Shown piece by piece: positions 19,561 to 28,713 of a stretch of 64,000 nt of DNA. The notes below the pieces were generated by a model. The model was not told the DNA's origin. It saw nothing but the letters and a program-made list of their open reading frames with translations, and ran no database searches. A program made the translations under genes and the position numbers. Position 1 is the stretch's first letter. Each line of letters starts with the position of its first letter. This stretch comes from JACDAE01 sp963744875. GTDB lineage: Bacteria; Chloroflexota; Ktedonobacteria; Ktedonobacterales; Ktedonobacteraceae. Location: assembly GCA_963744875.1 (NCBI GenBank), contig CAVUVQ010000030.1:28884-92883 (forward strand), written 5' to 3'.

Positions 19561-20423
19561 TAGTTCTTCCTCGTGTTGCACCCGGCCGCGGCTTGTTCGG
19601 GGCTTTCGGGCAGGTCCGGGCCACGCTACGGGCCGAGATTGTGATGCAGTGGCGACGCTGGGGTCTCTGGGTGACTTTTGCTTGCGCGGCTGCTTTGCTC
19701 TTGCTACTGACGATACAGGCTGCGACTTCCCTGTTACATCTTCCACCAGACTCGATCTATGTGCAGCACCACTACACACCTGAGGATTTAGACAACCTCA
19801 TGGTCTACGATATAGGCCTTTATGGGTCGATCTTCTTTGGCCTCGTCGTGGCCTTGCTCGTGGTTGATCGTGTGGGGCGGGATCGGAGCCTGGGCATGTT
19901 CGAGTTGCAACGTGCCACGCCACAGGGATATGCTCCCTACGTTCTGGGCAAGTTTCTGGGCAATTATGTCGCGGTCCTTGTGCCAACCTTGCTCGTGTAC
20001 CTGCTCTGCGCACTGATTTCGCTTATGTTGGGTTGGCCTCTGGCAATTCTCTTGAAGCTTATGCAAGCTTTTGTGCTCGTTTTTATCCCTTCCTCGCTTG
20101 CGGCTGTGGGTCTGATATTCTGGCTTTCGAGCTTCCTGCCGCTGCGCATTGTCCAGGTTGGTTTTTCACTGCTCTGGTTGTACTTCAATACAGGTCTAGG
20201 TCAGTATGGATTCGGTGCTAGCATTTTCAATCCGGGTGGCCTCTATGTCTACCCGGTGTTCTTTCCCTTGACAACGCCCATGTCTACCGTCTACCCAAAC
20301 TTTCAGACGTCCATACCACTGGCATTGCTCAATATCGCAGTCTTACTTCTGACTGCCATTGTGGCGCTGTTTCTAACCTACGGGAGCCTGGCTTTCCAGC
20401 GGCATCGTGAGGAGAAAGTCTAG
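19557..20423 (+). CDS. ABC-2-type transporter permease
   Basis: About 288 residues from ATG 19557, which overlaps the microprotein stop. Six or so membrane segments, the first near residue 30 (LWVTFACAAALLLLLTIQAA). The cytosolic stretch DRVGRDRSLGMFELQRATP between the second and third segments matches the coupling region of ABC-2 permeases. It ends in a charged tail, FQRHREEKV. With the next permease and the ATPase it forms a heteromeric ABC transporter. Substrate unknown. Confidence 0.82.
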   Translation: MIVLPRVAPGRGLFGAFGQVRATLRAEIVMQWRRWGLWVTFACAAALLLLLTIQAATSLLHLPPDSIYVQHHYTPEDLDNLMVYDIGLYGSIFFGLVVALLVVDRVGRDRSLGMFELQRATPQGYAPYVLGKFLGNYVAVLVPTLLVYLLCALISLMLGWPLAILLKLMQAFVLVFIPSSLAAVGLIFWLSSFLPLRIVQVGFSLLWLYFNTGLGQYGFGASIFNPGGLYVYPVFFPLTTPMSTVYPNFQTSIPLALLNIAVLLLTAIVALFLTYGSLAFQRHREEKV

Positions 20424-20424
20424 C

Positions 20425-21210
20425 ATGCAAACCAGCAAGAAAAGTGCTTCACAAAGCACCTCACTATTACAGTACGAACCCATTCCGGCGCAGCGACATA
20501 GGCCCTGGCGCGAGAGTACTTTGTGGATCTTCTATCACCTACGTCTGCTCAACTGGTGGCTGTTTCTGCTCATGTTGCTCGGCTTTCTTGGAGCTGGTGG
20601 CCTGGTCTGGCTGCAATTGCACACGGGCGGGTCTCAGGGATTGAGTCGCGCCTCCGAACTGAGCCGATTTGTCATGGAGCCAGGCGCGGGACTGCTCGCA
20701 TGCATGCTTACCAGCTCACTACTCGTGGGCGATCCCCTGCTGGAGGTAATGATGGCAACGCGCTCAGGAATGTATGGAGTGTTGACCTGGCGCTATCTGC
20801 TAACCTTCTTCATACTGCTTCTCTGTTCCGCCGCCTACCTGGCCTGGTCACTTGGAAATGGAATTAGCTACGCGAGGCAGCAAAGCCCGCTCTTTCTCCT
20901 ACTCGTCTGGCTGGCACCCGTGCTGGTTATGAGTATGCTGGGGCTATTCGGCTCGTTGGCCACGCGCAACACCGCTCTTGGCATGGTCATCGCTATCATT
21001 CCTCTAGCGGGTTCGCTTTTGTTGTCTGAGAAACTGCTCTCGATCCAGGCAACGCATCCGTTCTTCCTTTCCTACACCTACGCGGGGGGGCAAGATGCGC
21101 CAGATTGGTGGACAAACCGTCTGGCATTATTGGGAGTTGCTCTGGTGGTTGCCATATGGAACTGGTGGTTGCTGCGTCGCGAAGAACGCCTGCTGGGCAG
21201 TTTACAGTAG
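20425..21210 (+). CDS. Second ABC transporter permease
   Basis: 261 residues from ATG 20425, with GAGGAG ten bases upstream and only one base after the previous stop. About six membrane segments, starting LLNWWLFLLMLLGFLGAGG near residue 42 and ending in a TM then WWLLRREERLLGSLQ. Low sequence similarity to its neighbour but the same topology, so probably the other half of the membrane domain. Confidence 0.8.
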   Translation: MQTSKKSASQSTSLLQYEPIPAQRHRPWRESTLWIFYHLRLLNWWLFLLMLLGFLGAGGLVWLQLHTGGSQGLSRASELSRFVMEPGAGLLACMLTSSLLVGDPLLEVMMATRSGMYGVLTWRYLLTFFILLLCSAAYLAWSLGNGISYARQQSPLFLLLVWLAPVLVMSMLGLFGSLATRNTALGMVIAIIPLAGSLLLSEKLLSIQATHPFFLSYTYAGGQDAPDWWTNRLALLGVALVVAIWNWWLLRREERLLGSLQ

Positions 21211-21242
21211 CTCGGCGGCTCTCCTGGAAAGGAAGGATTGGT

Positions 21243-22163
21243 ATGGATATTCTAATTGAACACGTCTCGAAGCGGTATGGTTCGCATGAAGCCTTACGAG
21301 GCATCGATTTGCATATTGAGCAGGGGATGTTCGGTCTGCTTGGTCCAAATGGAGCCGGGAAAACGACGTTGCTGCGTATCCTGGCAACCCTGCTGCGTCC
21401 GACCACTGGACGCGTCGTCATTAATTCCTTTGATCTCGGTCGGGCCGCGCACCGCAAGGCTGTCCGTGCTCACCTGGGTTATCTTCCCCAGGAGCTTGGC
21501 CTCTACCCGGACCTGACCGGGCGCGAGTTTCTGGACTATATGGGCCTGCTGAAGCGCCTGTATGATCGTACCGCACGCCGCCGACAAATCGCAGCCTTGC
21601 TCGAAGTAGTGAACCTGGCTGGGAGCGCCGAGCGCAAAATCAAAACCTATTCAGGAGGCATGAAACGCCGCCTGGGAATTGCCCAGGCGTTGTTAGGCGA
21701 TCCCCAGATCCTGGTGGTCGACGAGCCGACTGCTGGACTCGATCCTGAGGAACGCATCCGCCTACGTACCCTCTTGACCGGGCTGGCCGAGAACCGCGTC
21801 GTCATCCTTTCCACACACGTGGTTGAAGATATCAGTCAGACGTGTGAGCGCATCGCAGTCCTCGATCAAGGCCAATTGGTGTTTGACGGTCTGACACGTC
21901 AGATAATCGCCGCAGCGGTCAATCATACCTGGCAATTTCTCGCGGCACCTAACTCTGTCCTGCCGCCAGAGTTGAGCATCATCTCGGCCTTGCCGCAGAA
22001 AGTGGGAACGCTTTACCATGTGGTCGGGCCAGAACCACGCGGACCAGTACAAGAAGTCCAGTCCTTATCGCCAACGTTGGAAGATGGCTATGTCTGGCTT
22101 CGAAAGCTATCGGTGAGCAATGCAACAACACCCTTGCCTGCCAGAAACTTCTCATCGTCGTAA
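21243..22163 (+). CDS. ABC transporter ATP-binding protein
   Basis: 306 residues starting MDILIEHVSKRYGSHEAL, with GGAAGGA upstream of ATG 21243. Walker A GPNGAGKTT near residue 38, Q-loop LPQELGLYPDL near 85, signature YSGGMKRRLGIAQAL near 136, Walker B ILVVDEPTAGLDP near 157, and switch His in STHVVED near 191. The C-terminal ~90 residues are an accessory domain typical of drug- or peptide-exporting ABC-2 systems. Last gene of the sigma-factor operon. Confidence 0.92.
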   Translation: MDILIEHVSKRYGSHEALRGIDLHIEQGMFGLLGPNGAGKTTLLRILATLLRPTTGRVVINSFDLGRAAHRKAVRAHLGYLPQELGLYPDLTGREFLDYMGLLKRLYDRTARRRQIAALLEVVNLAGSAERKIKTYSGGMKRRLGIAQALLGDPQILVVDEPTAGLDPEERIRLRTLLTGLAENRVVILSTHVVEDISQTCERIAVLDQGQLVFDGLTRQIIAAAVNHTWQFLAAPNSVLPPELSIISALPQKVGTLYHVVGPEPRGPVQEVQSLSPTLEDGYVWLRKLSVSNATTPLPARNFSSS

Positions 22164-22171
22164 AGGGAAGA

Positions 22172-22190
22172 AGGACCAGGACCTGGTCCT
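22172..22190 (+). terminator. Short GC-rich palindrome after the ABC operon
   Basis: AGGACCAGG and CCTGGTCCT pair around a single A, nine bases after the ATPase stop. No T-run follows, so termination here is only possible. Confidence 0.35.
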
Positions 22191-22312
22191 CTCCCCGAAT
22201 GGTTCCTCTGTCTAGAACTGGGAGACACATCTTTTAGTTTCAGAAAACGAACAAGGTTCGATAGTCCGCGAGAAGATGCGCAAACATGAGAGCCTATCAC
22301 TACTGCTATCCC

Positions 22313-22500
22313 GTGAGATTAAGTGAGGAGCAGCACCGATGGCTGGAGGCGATGGTGCTCATAAGCAGCACCCCAGCCAAGCATTACCTGGTAGCCCGCG
22401 TGCTGCTCATGAGTGATCAGAGCCAGGGTGAACCCAACCACACCGGGACAGATCGCTGAGGCACTCTCCATCAATCGCCGCACAGTGATTTGCAACGCTC
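22313..22500 (+). pseudogene. IS630-type transposase N-terminal remnant
   Basis: The frame reads VRLSEEQHRWLEAMVLISST, then AKHYLVARVLLMSDQ, shifts, then QIAEALSINRRTV. This matches the HTH start of IS630-family transposases. Everything after about 65 residues is missing. Confidence 0.55.
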
Positions 22501-22547
22501 AGCCTCCTGGACATGTCGTGTGACAACCTTACCTAGTTGAAGCAGTG

Positions 22548-22620
22548 ACCTTCACCATTTTCAGAAGCTGACGAGTTTCTTCTTCTGTTCTCGCACTCCA
22601 TAAAAGCGGGGCAGGATCAG
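22548..22620 (-). repeat. ~70-bp repeat, copy 2 (partner at 8208-8279)
   Basis: On the minus strand it reads DPAPLLWSARTEEETRQLLKM, parallel to the copy near 8.2 kb. The rest of the 22164-22786 gap holds only the transposase remnant and the upstream region of the next gene. Confidence 0.45.
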
Positions 22621-22786
22621 GTGTGCAACAAGATAGTGGATGCATTTATAACACGGCTTTAAAAGGCCTTATGATTAAGAGAAATCATCCGTGTGATACA
22701 CTTGAAGTATGAATTCCGTGCCCCGCAAAATATGCTTCCGGGATGTGAAGAAGAGGAATTGCCCCGATCAAAAAGGAAGAGATATC

Positions 22787-24034
22787 ATGAATTATGAACC
22801 TCAAGAAGCCCCACGCAAAAATATCGACTTCGTAAGTTACTCAGACCAGGGTGGTCGAGGAGATGGGGTACAGATCATGGTCCATAAAGGACATGCGTAT
22901 ATCGGTCACATGTTTAGCAACGGTGTCACGGTGATGGACGTCACCGATCCCAAAAATCCCCGACCAGTCAATTTTCTCCCGACGCCTCCTAACACCTGGT
23001 CGCTGCCATCTCAGACCCATGATGATTCTCCTGTTAGTCGTCAATGCAGTAAATATCTATTCAGCCAGCTATCAGCATCAAGAAAACGGAGTACTACAAC
23101 CAATCTTTCGTAGATACCTTCGGAAAACAACAGTTTGGAGTTCTGCGGCAGGCATGCGCGTATATGATATTTCCAGACCAGAGTCAGCCACGCGAGATCG
23201 GCTTTATGCCAGTTGAAGGATTTGGCCTTCACCGCATCTGGTACATCGGGGGTCGCTATGCCTATGCGTCAGCTTCGCTCACTGGTTATACCGACCATAT
23301 TTTCCTGGTCATTGATATGGCTGATCCAACGCATCCAATGTCGTGGGACGCTGGTGGATACCTGGTATGTGGCGTGAAGGAGGCGAAACACCCTCCTGGC
23401 CAAGAAGGGCGACGCTACGCGCTGCACCACGCAATTGTGGCTGGAACAACAGCTTATGGTTCCTGGCGTGATGGCGGCTTGACACTGCTCGATGTAAGCA
23501 ATCCGACTCAGCCTCGACTCATCGCGCATCGCAACTGGAACCCACCCTTTCGGGGGCGGAACGCATACCAGTTTACCATTACCTGAACGTAATCTTGTCA
23601 TCGTGGCCGATGAAGGCGTTGCGGATAATTGTGAAGATCAGGTCAAGTACACCTGGGTTGTCGATGTGCGCGAGCCAACGAATCCAGTGACGATTGCGAC
23701 CTTTCCCACACCCTCAGAAGAAGATTATCTGCGCCAAAGGTGGTCACTTTGGCCCACACAACTTACATGAGAATCGCCCCGGCTCCTTCCAGAGTTCCGA
23801 GTTAATCTTTGCAACCTACCAAAAGCGGGTGTACAGGGTATTCGACATCAAAAATCCATTTCCGACCAGAAGAGGTTGCCCATTTCATCCCGCCCGCCCC
23901 ACAGACGTATGTTTGACCCCCGACCGGAAAGTGCCCAAGTCATCCAATCCTGCGATGTCTTCGTCGATCGAGAAGGTTTACTCTACGTCACCGATTATAA
24001 CGCGGGACTATACATACTTGAATATAAAGGATAA
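22787..24034 (+). pseudogene. LVIVD-repeat secreted/cytosolic protein, heavily frameshifted
   Basis: ATG 22787 has AAAAGGAAGAG upstream. Pieces in changing frames give an ordered β-propeller-like protein: GHAYIGHMFSNGVTVMDVTD, GFGLHRIWYIGGRYAYASAS, GTTAYGSWRDGGLTLLDVSN, LVIVADEGV, GHFGPHNLHENRPG, FDIKNPF, and finally GLYVTDYNAGLYILEYKG followed by TAA at 24032-24034. At least six frameshifts are needed. It ends three bases before the GTG of the HbpS-like gene, so the arrangement of an operon is still visible. Family function is poorly known. Confidence 0.75.
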
Positions 24035-24037
24035 AGT

Positions 24038-24517
24038 GTGAACGAATATCAAGCGACACTGAAAGAACTGCGACAGCAAGAGATAGAGATCCAGTTTACG
24101 AGTTTTACAAATGACACTGCGCTTGTTGTAGGGATGGCGCTCTTGCAGGAAGCAAAGAAACATGGCAAGGCTGTTGCGATAGATATTACGCGCAATGGTC
24201 AGCAGCTTTTTCACTTCGCCATGGAGGGAACGGCCATCGACAATGGAGAATGGATCAAGCGGAAGAACAACGTGGTCAGGCGTTTTGGGCATAGTTCGTA
24301 CTATATGAGTACGTACTTAAAGAGTGCGGGGCAGACGATGGAAGAGAAGTATTTGCTTCCGTCCAGTGACTATGCAGCACATGGAGGCGCATTCCCTCTC
24401 ATTATTCGCGATGTTGGAGTCGTGGGTACGATTACCGTTTCCGGACTCCCGCAAAAAGAGGATCACGAACTGGTTGTATCCACACTCAAACAGTTTTTGG
24501 GAAAGAGAACAGAATAG
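24038..24517 (+). CDS. HbpS-like / UPF0303 family protein
   Basis: 159 residues from GTG 24038 (AAAGGA upstream). Typical of the HbpS-like fold: MALLQEAKKHGKAVAIDITRNGQQLFHF near residues 32-58, RFGHSSYYMS near 81, and DYAAHGGAFPLIIRDVGVVGTITVSGLPQKEDHELV near 108-143. Family members bind haem or act with sugar and aldehyde catabolic enzymes, and many are functionally unassigned. It lies 45 bp upstream of the aldehyde dehydrogenase, very likely cotranscribed. Confidence 0.85.
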   Translation: MNEYQATLKELRQQEIEIQFTSFTNDTALVVGMALLQEAKKHGKAVAIDITRNGQQLFHFAMEGTAIDNGEWIKRKNNVVRRFGHSSYYMSTYLKSAGQTMEEKYLLPSSDYAAHGGAFPLIIRDVGVVGTITVSGLPQKEDHELVVSTLKQFLGKRTE

Positions 24518-24562
24518 AGAGTAAAATGCCCATAAGGGAGAGCACCTATTAGGAGGAGTAAA

Positions 24563-26005
24563 ATGGCAATTGAGCTACGTTCTTATATAGATGGTAATTG
24601 GCACGCTGGTGCCCGATTAGTTGATGATATTAATCCAGCCCACCCCTCAGAGGTGATAGCACAAGTATCAATGGCTAATTCCTCTGTAGCGGTCGCCGCC
24701 GTGGAGGCCGCCAGCGCCGCATTCGCCGACTGGCGGCGCACCCCTGCTCCAGCTCGGGGGGAGATTTTGCGTAAGGCTGCCGATTTGCTTGAGCAGCGAG
24801 CCAGCGCGGTGGGGAGAGACTTGACACGCGAGGAGGGCAAGACGCTGGTGGAAGGTATCGGCGAAACGAAGCGTGCCGTGGCAATACTGCGCTACTATGC
24901 TGGCTTGACCCTGACAGCCGACGGACAGACATATCCTAGCCTCTCCGCAAAGACATTCCTCTTCGCACGCCGTGAGCCGATTGGCGTTGTAGCTGCCATC
25001 ACCCCCTGGAACTTTCCCATCGCTATTCCCGCCTGGAAGATAGCTCCCGCGTTGGCCTATGGCAACACCGTTGTCTGGAAACCAGCCGAGCTAGTACCGC
25101 TTACCGCTACACATTTCCTCCAGGCCCTTGTTGACGCTGGACTCCCAAAGGGTGTACTCAACATGGTTCTCGGAAAGGGTTCAGAAGTTGGTGAAGTGCT
25201 TGCAACTCATCAAATGATAGATGCCATTACTTTTACTGGCTCGAATCCTGTCGGTCGCTCCATTCAACGTGAAGCCATAGAGCACGGGAAAAAGGTGCAA
25301 TTAGAGATGGGCGGCAAAAATCCGTCAGTTGTACTGGCGGATGCTGACCTGGATCAGGCCGCTGAACAGGTCGCACGTGGAGCATTTTTGAGCGCGGGTC
25401 AGAAGTGCACAGCCACGAGCCGCATCATTGTCGAGCAGGCAGTCCTACACGAATTTGAAGACCGCCTTACCGCTCTGGCGAAGGGGTGGAAACTGGGCGA
25501 TCCTTTGGAAGAAGATACCAAAGTTGGCCCGGTGGTATCCAGGGACCAGATGCAGACTGTGCTTGACTACATTCAGATCGGTTCGCAAGAGGGTGGTCGT
25601 GTTCTCATCGGTGGTGAAAGGGCAAGAGACCTGGGAGATGGCTATTACGTGCAACCCACCATTATCGCTGATCTCAATCGTGAAAGCCGGGTAGCACGCG
25701 AGGAGATTTTCGGCCCGGTTGCGACCATCCTTCCTGCCAGTTCATACGAGGAAGCTGTAGCGTTGGCGAACAATACGCCGTTTGGCTTGACTGCCAGTAT
25801 CTTCACCAACGATCTCACGAAAGCGCTCCGCTTTGCCAATGATATACGTGTTGGTGTCGTCAAGATCAATCAAGAAAGTGCAGGCCTCGAGTATCAGGTA
25901 CCCTTCGGAGGAACCAAAGAAAGCTCTTCAGGTTCCCGCGAGCAAGGAGAGGCGGCTAAAGAGTTCTTTACCCAATGGAAGACGGTGTATATGGACCAGG
26001 TGTAG
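24563..26005 (+). CDS. NAD(P)-dependent aldehyde dehydrogenase, possibly 2,5-dioxovalerate (α-ketoglutaric semialdehyde) dehydrogenase
   Basis: A 480-residue ALDH-superfamily enzyme. AGGAGG lies seven bases before the ATG. It shows ITPWNFPIAIPAWKIAPALAYG (cofactor-binding Asn) near 148, GNTVVWKPAE near 168, the catalytic Glu in QLEMGGKNPSVV near 252, the catalytic Cys in AGQKCTATSR near 286, and EEIFGPVA near 383. It clusters with an HbpS-like gene and a convergent FAH-family hydrolase. That combination is seen in oxidative pentose (Weimberg-type) pathways, hence the suggested substrate. The substrate is inference. Confidence 0.9.
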   Translation: MAIELRSYIDGNWHAGARLVDDINPAHPSEVIAQVSMANSSVAVAAVEAASAAFADWRRTPAPARGEILRKAADLLEQRASAVGRDLTREEGKTLVEGIGETKRAVAILRYYAGLTLTADGQTYPSLSAKTFLFARREPIGVVAAITPWNFPIAIPAWKIAPALAYGNTVVWKPAELVPLTATHFLQALVDAGLPKGVLNMVLGKGSEVGEVLATHQMIDAITFTGSNPVGRSIQREAIEHGKKVQLEMGGKNPSVVLADADLDQAAEQVARGAFLSAGQKCTATSRIIVEQAVLHEFEDRLTALAKGWKLGDPLEEDTKVGPVVSRDQMQTVLDYIQIGSQEGGRVLIGGERARDLGDGYYVQPTIIADLNRESRVAREEIFGPVATILPASSYEEAVALANNTPFGLTASIFTNDLTKALRFANDIRVGVVKINQESAGLEYQVPFGGTKESSSGSREQGEAAKEFFTQWKTVYMDQV

Positions 26006-26903
26006 CTCCTCCCTTGCCGCGCACGACGGGATTACGTAGGGTGCCGAGTTGATCGATGCGAATAGAAACTTCGTCACCCGCCTGTAAAGTGAATGGATCC
26101 TCCGGCACGAGCGCTGTACCCGTGCAAAGAAATACTCCATCTGGGAAATCATTCTCAAGAAAGAGGTATGTGACCAGTTCTTCAAAGCGGCGCTTGAGTT
26201 CGCGTGTGTTTGTCTCACCTTCCCAGCATAGTTGCTTATTGCGCTCGATGGTCAGGTGAATGGCGAGATTATATGGGTCTGCTATTTCCCAGGCAGGAGT
26301 TATACCAGGACCGAGCGCACAGCAACCAGCATAGACTTTGGCTTGAGGGAGATACAGGGGGTTCTCACCCTCAATACTGCGAGAACTGACGTCGTTGCCA
26401 ATCGTATAACCGATGATCTCACCGTATGTGTTGATAACCAGGACAAGCTCTGGTTCTGGCACGTCCCACGTCGAATCAGCTCGTACGACAATGGGTGCAT
26501 CTGGGTCAGCAACCCGCCGTGGAGTCGCCTTGAAAAAGAGTTCAGGGCGCGGTGCAGTGTACACCATTGCATAGATATCCGGTGTTCCGCTCTCCTGCAT
26601 TCGCGCCTCTTCAGATCGTTTGTAGGTCACTCCTGCCGCCCACACTTCCGTTTCTCCGTCAATGGGCGCGAGGATATGTGCAGGGCCATGATCGGCTGTA
26701 CCGCTGCGCACACAATCCTCGATCTGGGTGCGCAGTTCACTGGCCTTCAGTCGAAGGATATTGCACAATTTGCCGTTGTGGAGGCCCGACGTATCACCTT
26801 CCACCAGGGAGGATGAAGGGGCAAAGCGACCAATGATTAGACCATTATGGAGCAATCCAACGGCTGCTCCTTCTTTGGAAGATGCGTAACGAACAATCTG
26901 CAA
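25968..26903 (-). CDS. Fumarylacetoacetate-hydrolase-family protein, possibly 2-keto-3-deoxypentonate dehydratase
   Basis: 311 residues. Start TTG 26903 has AAGGAG seven bases upstream. The N-terminal cap domain is followed by the FAH catalytic fold: EVWAAGVTYKRSEEARMQES near 90, ELFFKATP near 122, the metal ligands in VPEPELVLVIN near 148, IGYTIGNDVSSRSIEG near 163, and CTGTALVPEDPFTLQAGDEV near 261. The motif pattern is close to 2-keto-3-deoxy-arabinonate/xylonate dehydratases, which feed α-ketoglutaric semialdehyde to an ALDH. The 3' end overlaps the convergent ALDH gene by 38 bp. Confidence 0.85.
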   Translation of the reverse strand: MQIVRYASSKEGAAVGLLHNGLIIGRFAPSSSLVEGDTSGLHNGKLCNILRLKASELRTQIEDCVRSGTADHGPAHILAPIDGETEVWAAGVTYKRSEEARMQESGTPDIYAMVYTAPRPELFFKATPRRVADPDAPIVVRADSTWDVPEPELVLVINTYGEIIGYTIGNDVSSRSIEGENPLYLPQAKVYAGCCALGPGITPAWEIADPYNLAIHLTIERNKQLCWEGETNTRELKRRFEELVTYLFLENDFPDGVFLCTGTALVPEDPFTLQAGDEVSIRIDQLGTLRNPVVRGKGGATPGPYTPSSIG

Positions 26904-27137
26904 GAATGTGCTCCTTCTTCTGGAAGATATTACATGTTAGTGGTAACATATTATGGGCAGAGATTCAAGAGGGGACGATGAAGTGTACCAGCAACTAGGG
27001 GAATATATTTTTCAGAATAACCATACTGCTGATTAAAGGATGGAATTGAGAAGATAGCGGAGCAGAGATTCCAGATCGGCCAGTGCCAAGAGCATGGTAG
27101 CTAACTTCCACGTGGGGATACCCAAAAATACTAACTC

Positions 27138-28121
27138 ATGGAGTTTTCCCCACAAGCTACGTCTTTCTCAGTAGAGGACATGAAGAGAGGCACCTTTATC
27201 GGTCACGCCGCACATTACCTCTGGCTGGCAGCCACTGTGTTGGGAGTGGGAATGGGACTGAGCTACAGGCTGAGTCCCGGGCTGGGTGTCAGACTGATCT
27301 ATGGACTGAGCGTCGGTGTAACGGTCGTACTGATTCGTGTTATCCTTGCTGGCTCGATTGGGCCTCTTCGCTTTGCCGAGCGCATTCATTGGACATGGCG
27401 TGGTCTTCTCCACCCGAAGCACGTGCGGACCAGCCTGATCGTTTCAGGTGCGCTGTTTCTGTGCTTTGGACTGGACTTCGCGCTGGACAATAGACTGAAC
27501 TATGGGCTAAGCGGAGAACTGAGCTTCGCGCTGATCAACGGGCTGGGCTGTGGGCTGGGCTACTGGGGACTACTGGGACTCTATCTAGGCATGAAGCAGG
27601 AGCACCTTGAAGACCAGGATCGTCAGCAGTTTAATCAAGGCATTCGTCGCTCGTTGCGCAATGGGCTACTCATTAGCCTGATCAGTACGATCATCATCAG
27701 TGCAATAGGTCTGCTGGGCGGCATGCTGGCCAATGTGCTGAGAAGCGGGCTAAGCAATGGGCTAAAGGTCGAACTGAAGTACGTGCACAGCACCCTGCTC
27801 ATAAGTGACGCGTGTATCTCGTTGCTCACGGGAATGGTGGTCATATGGGCCCTCTCGGGAGGACTCACGGTCCTGCGCCATTATGTCATTCGCTGGCTTC
27901 TGGATCGTCGTCGCATCTTTCCCTGGCATGCCCAGGCATTTCTCGATGATGCGACCACGCGTATCCTGCTTCGGCGTGTGGGCGGGGGATACAGTTTCAT
28001 CCACCGCCGCTTGCAAGACTATTTCGCTGATAGTGTACCTGATGCTCCTCCGGCACAACGAGAGGCACAAGAGCAGGACGATGTGTTTGCTACTGTAAAG
28101 GAAACACGCGATGAGCATTGA
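27138..28121 (+). CDS. Orphan C-terminal membrane module of a NACHT/STAND protein
   Basis: 327 residues with about seven membrane segments rich in Gly-Leu repeats (LGVGMGLSYRLSPGLG, GLGCGLGYWGLLGLYLGM). A conserved ending follows: FPWHAQAFLDDATTRILLRRVGGGYSFIHRRLQDYFAD. I know that ending from the C-termini of NACHT-NTPase membrane proteins in Ktedonobacteria. The NTPase part that should precede it is absent, and 26904-27137 shows no trace of it. No good ribosome-binding site precedes ATG 27138. It could be a truncated gene or a stand-alone membrane partner. Confidence 0.6.
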   Translation: MEFSPQATSFSVEDMKRGTFIGHAAHYLWLAATVLGVGMGLSYRLSPGLGVRLIYGLSVGVTVVLIRVILAGSIGPLRFAERIHWTWRGLLHPKHVRTSLIVSGALFLCFGLDFALDNRLNYGLSGELSFALINGLGCGLGYWGLLGLYLGMKQEHLEDQDRQQFNQGIRRSLRNGLLISLISTIIISAIGLLGGMLANVLRSGLSNGLKVELKYVHSTLLISDACISLLTGMVVIWALSGGLTVLRHYVIRWLLDRRRIFPWHAQAFLDDATTRILLRRVGGGYSFIHRRLQDYFADSVPDAPPAQREAQEQDDVFATVKETRDEH

Positions 28122-28317
28122 TGTGGTATGAACCTGCCCTATCTGGTTCCTTCAAAAATAACGTAACCGTCGGTTTCTAAGCTGGAATTCCTTCCAACTT
28201 TGGATGGTTGGAGAAGAGAAGCTTTCGTGTGTTTAGGCAACAGACTGATCAGTGCTGGCTCACCACCGGCATTCCCCTCACACGGTTGCGTCATTTATGA
28301 GCCATACTTGGATTCAT

Positions 28318-28674
28318 TTAGTGTACCTGCGACTGCTTCCGCGCAACAATCACCGTTCGCCTGACCGTTTCGTAGGAGACTCCATAATCGCTGGCAACTT
28401 TTCGCAGGGGTTCCTGGTTCTCCAGAACACGACGTTGCACGGTGGGCCACTCTGTAAGAGGAATGCCATGTTTTGGTTTCGCAGGACCGGGTCGTCGTTT
28501 CGTAAGAGGTGGAAGTGGTGTATTTCCATCTGCTTGCAGTTGTGCTAAGAGCTGTTGAAGCTTCTGGGAGAGGTAACTTGAGGGGGAAATGAAGTGAATG
28601 AACACAGGTGAGAGAGAAGCCGATGCCCGTCGGTCCCGGTCGAGAATTTTATGCGCAAATACCACTAAATACAC
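28318..28674 (-). CDS. Small HTH protein of the repeat element, copy 2 (intact)
   Basis: Up to 118 residues, depending on start. It contains RASASLSPVFIHFISPSSYL, a coiled LSQKLQQLLAQLQADG, a Pro-rich RRPGPAKPKHGIP linker, then TEWPTVQRRVLENQEPLRK and the HTH VASDYGVSYETVRRTV, and a basic end. ATG 28674 and GTG codons further in are all possible starts, and no ribosome-binding site decides. Probably binds DNA, perhaps the adjacent palindrome. No family name known to me. Confidence 0.55.
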   Translation of the reverse strand: MYLVVFAHKILDRDRRASASLSPVFIHFISPSSYLSQKLQQLLAQLQADGNTPLPPLTKRRPGPAKPKHGIPLTEWPTVQRRVLENQEPLRKVASDYGVSYETVRRTVIVARKQSQVH

Positions 28675-28687
28675 GTAATACTTTTGA

Positions 28688-28713
28688 AAATTCGGTCAAA
28701 TTTGACCGAATTT
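28688..28713. repeat. 26-bp perfect palindrome, copy 2
   Basis: AAATTCGG and CCGAATTT arms around TCAAATTTGA. Relative to copy 1 at 17202-17229 the arms carry paired substitutions that keep the symmetry. Confidence 0.75.
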
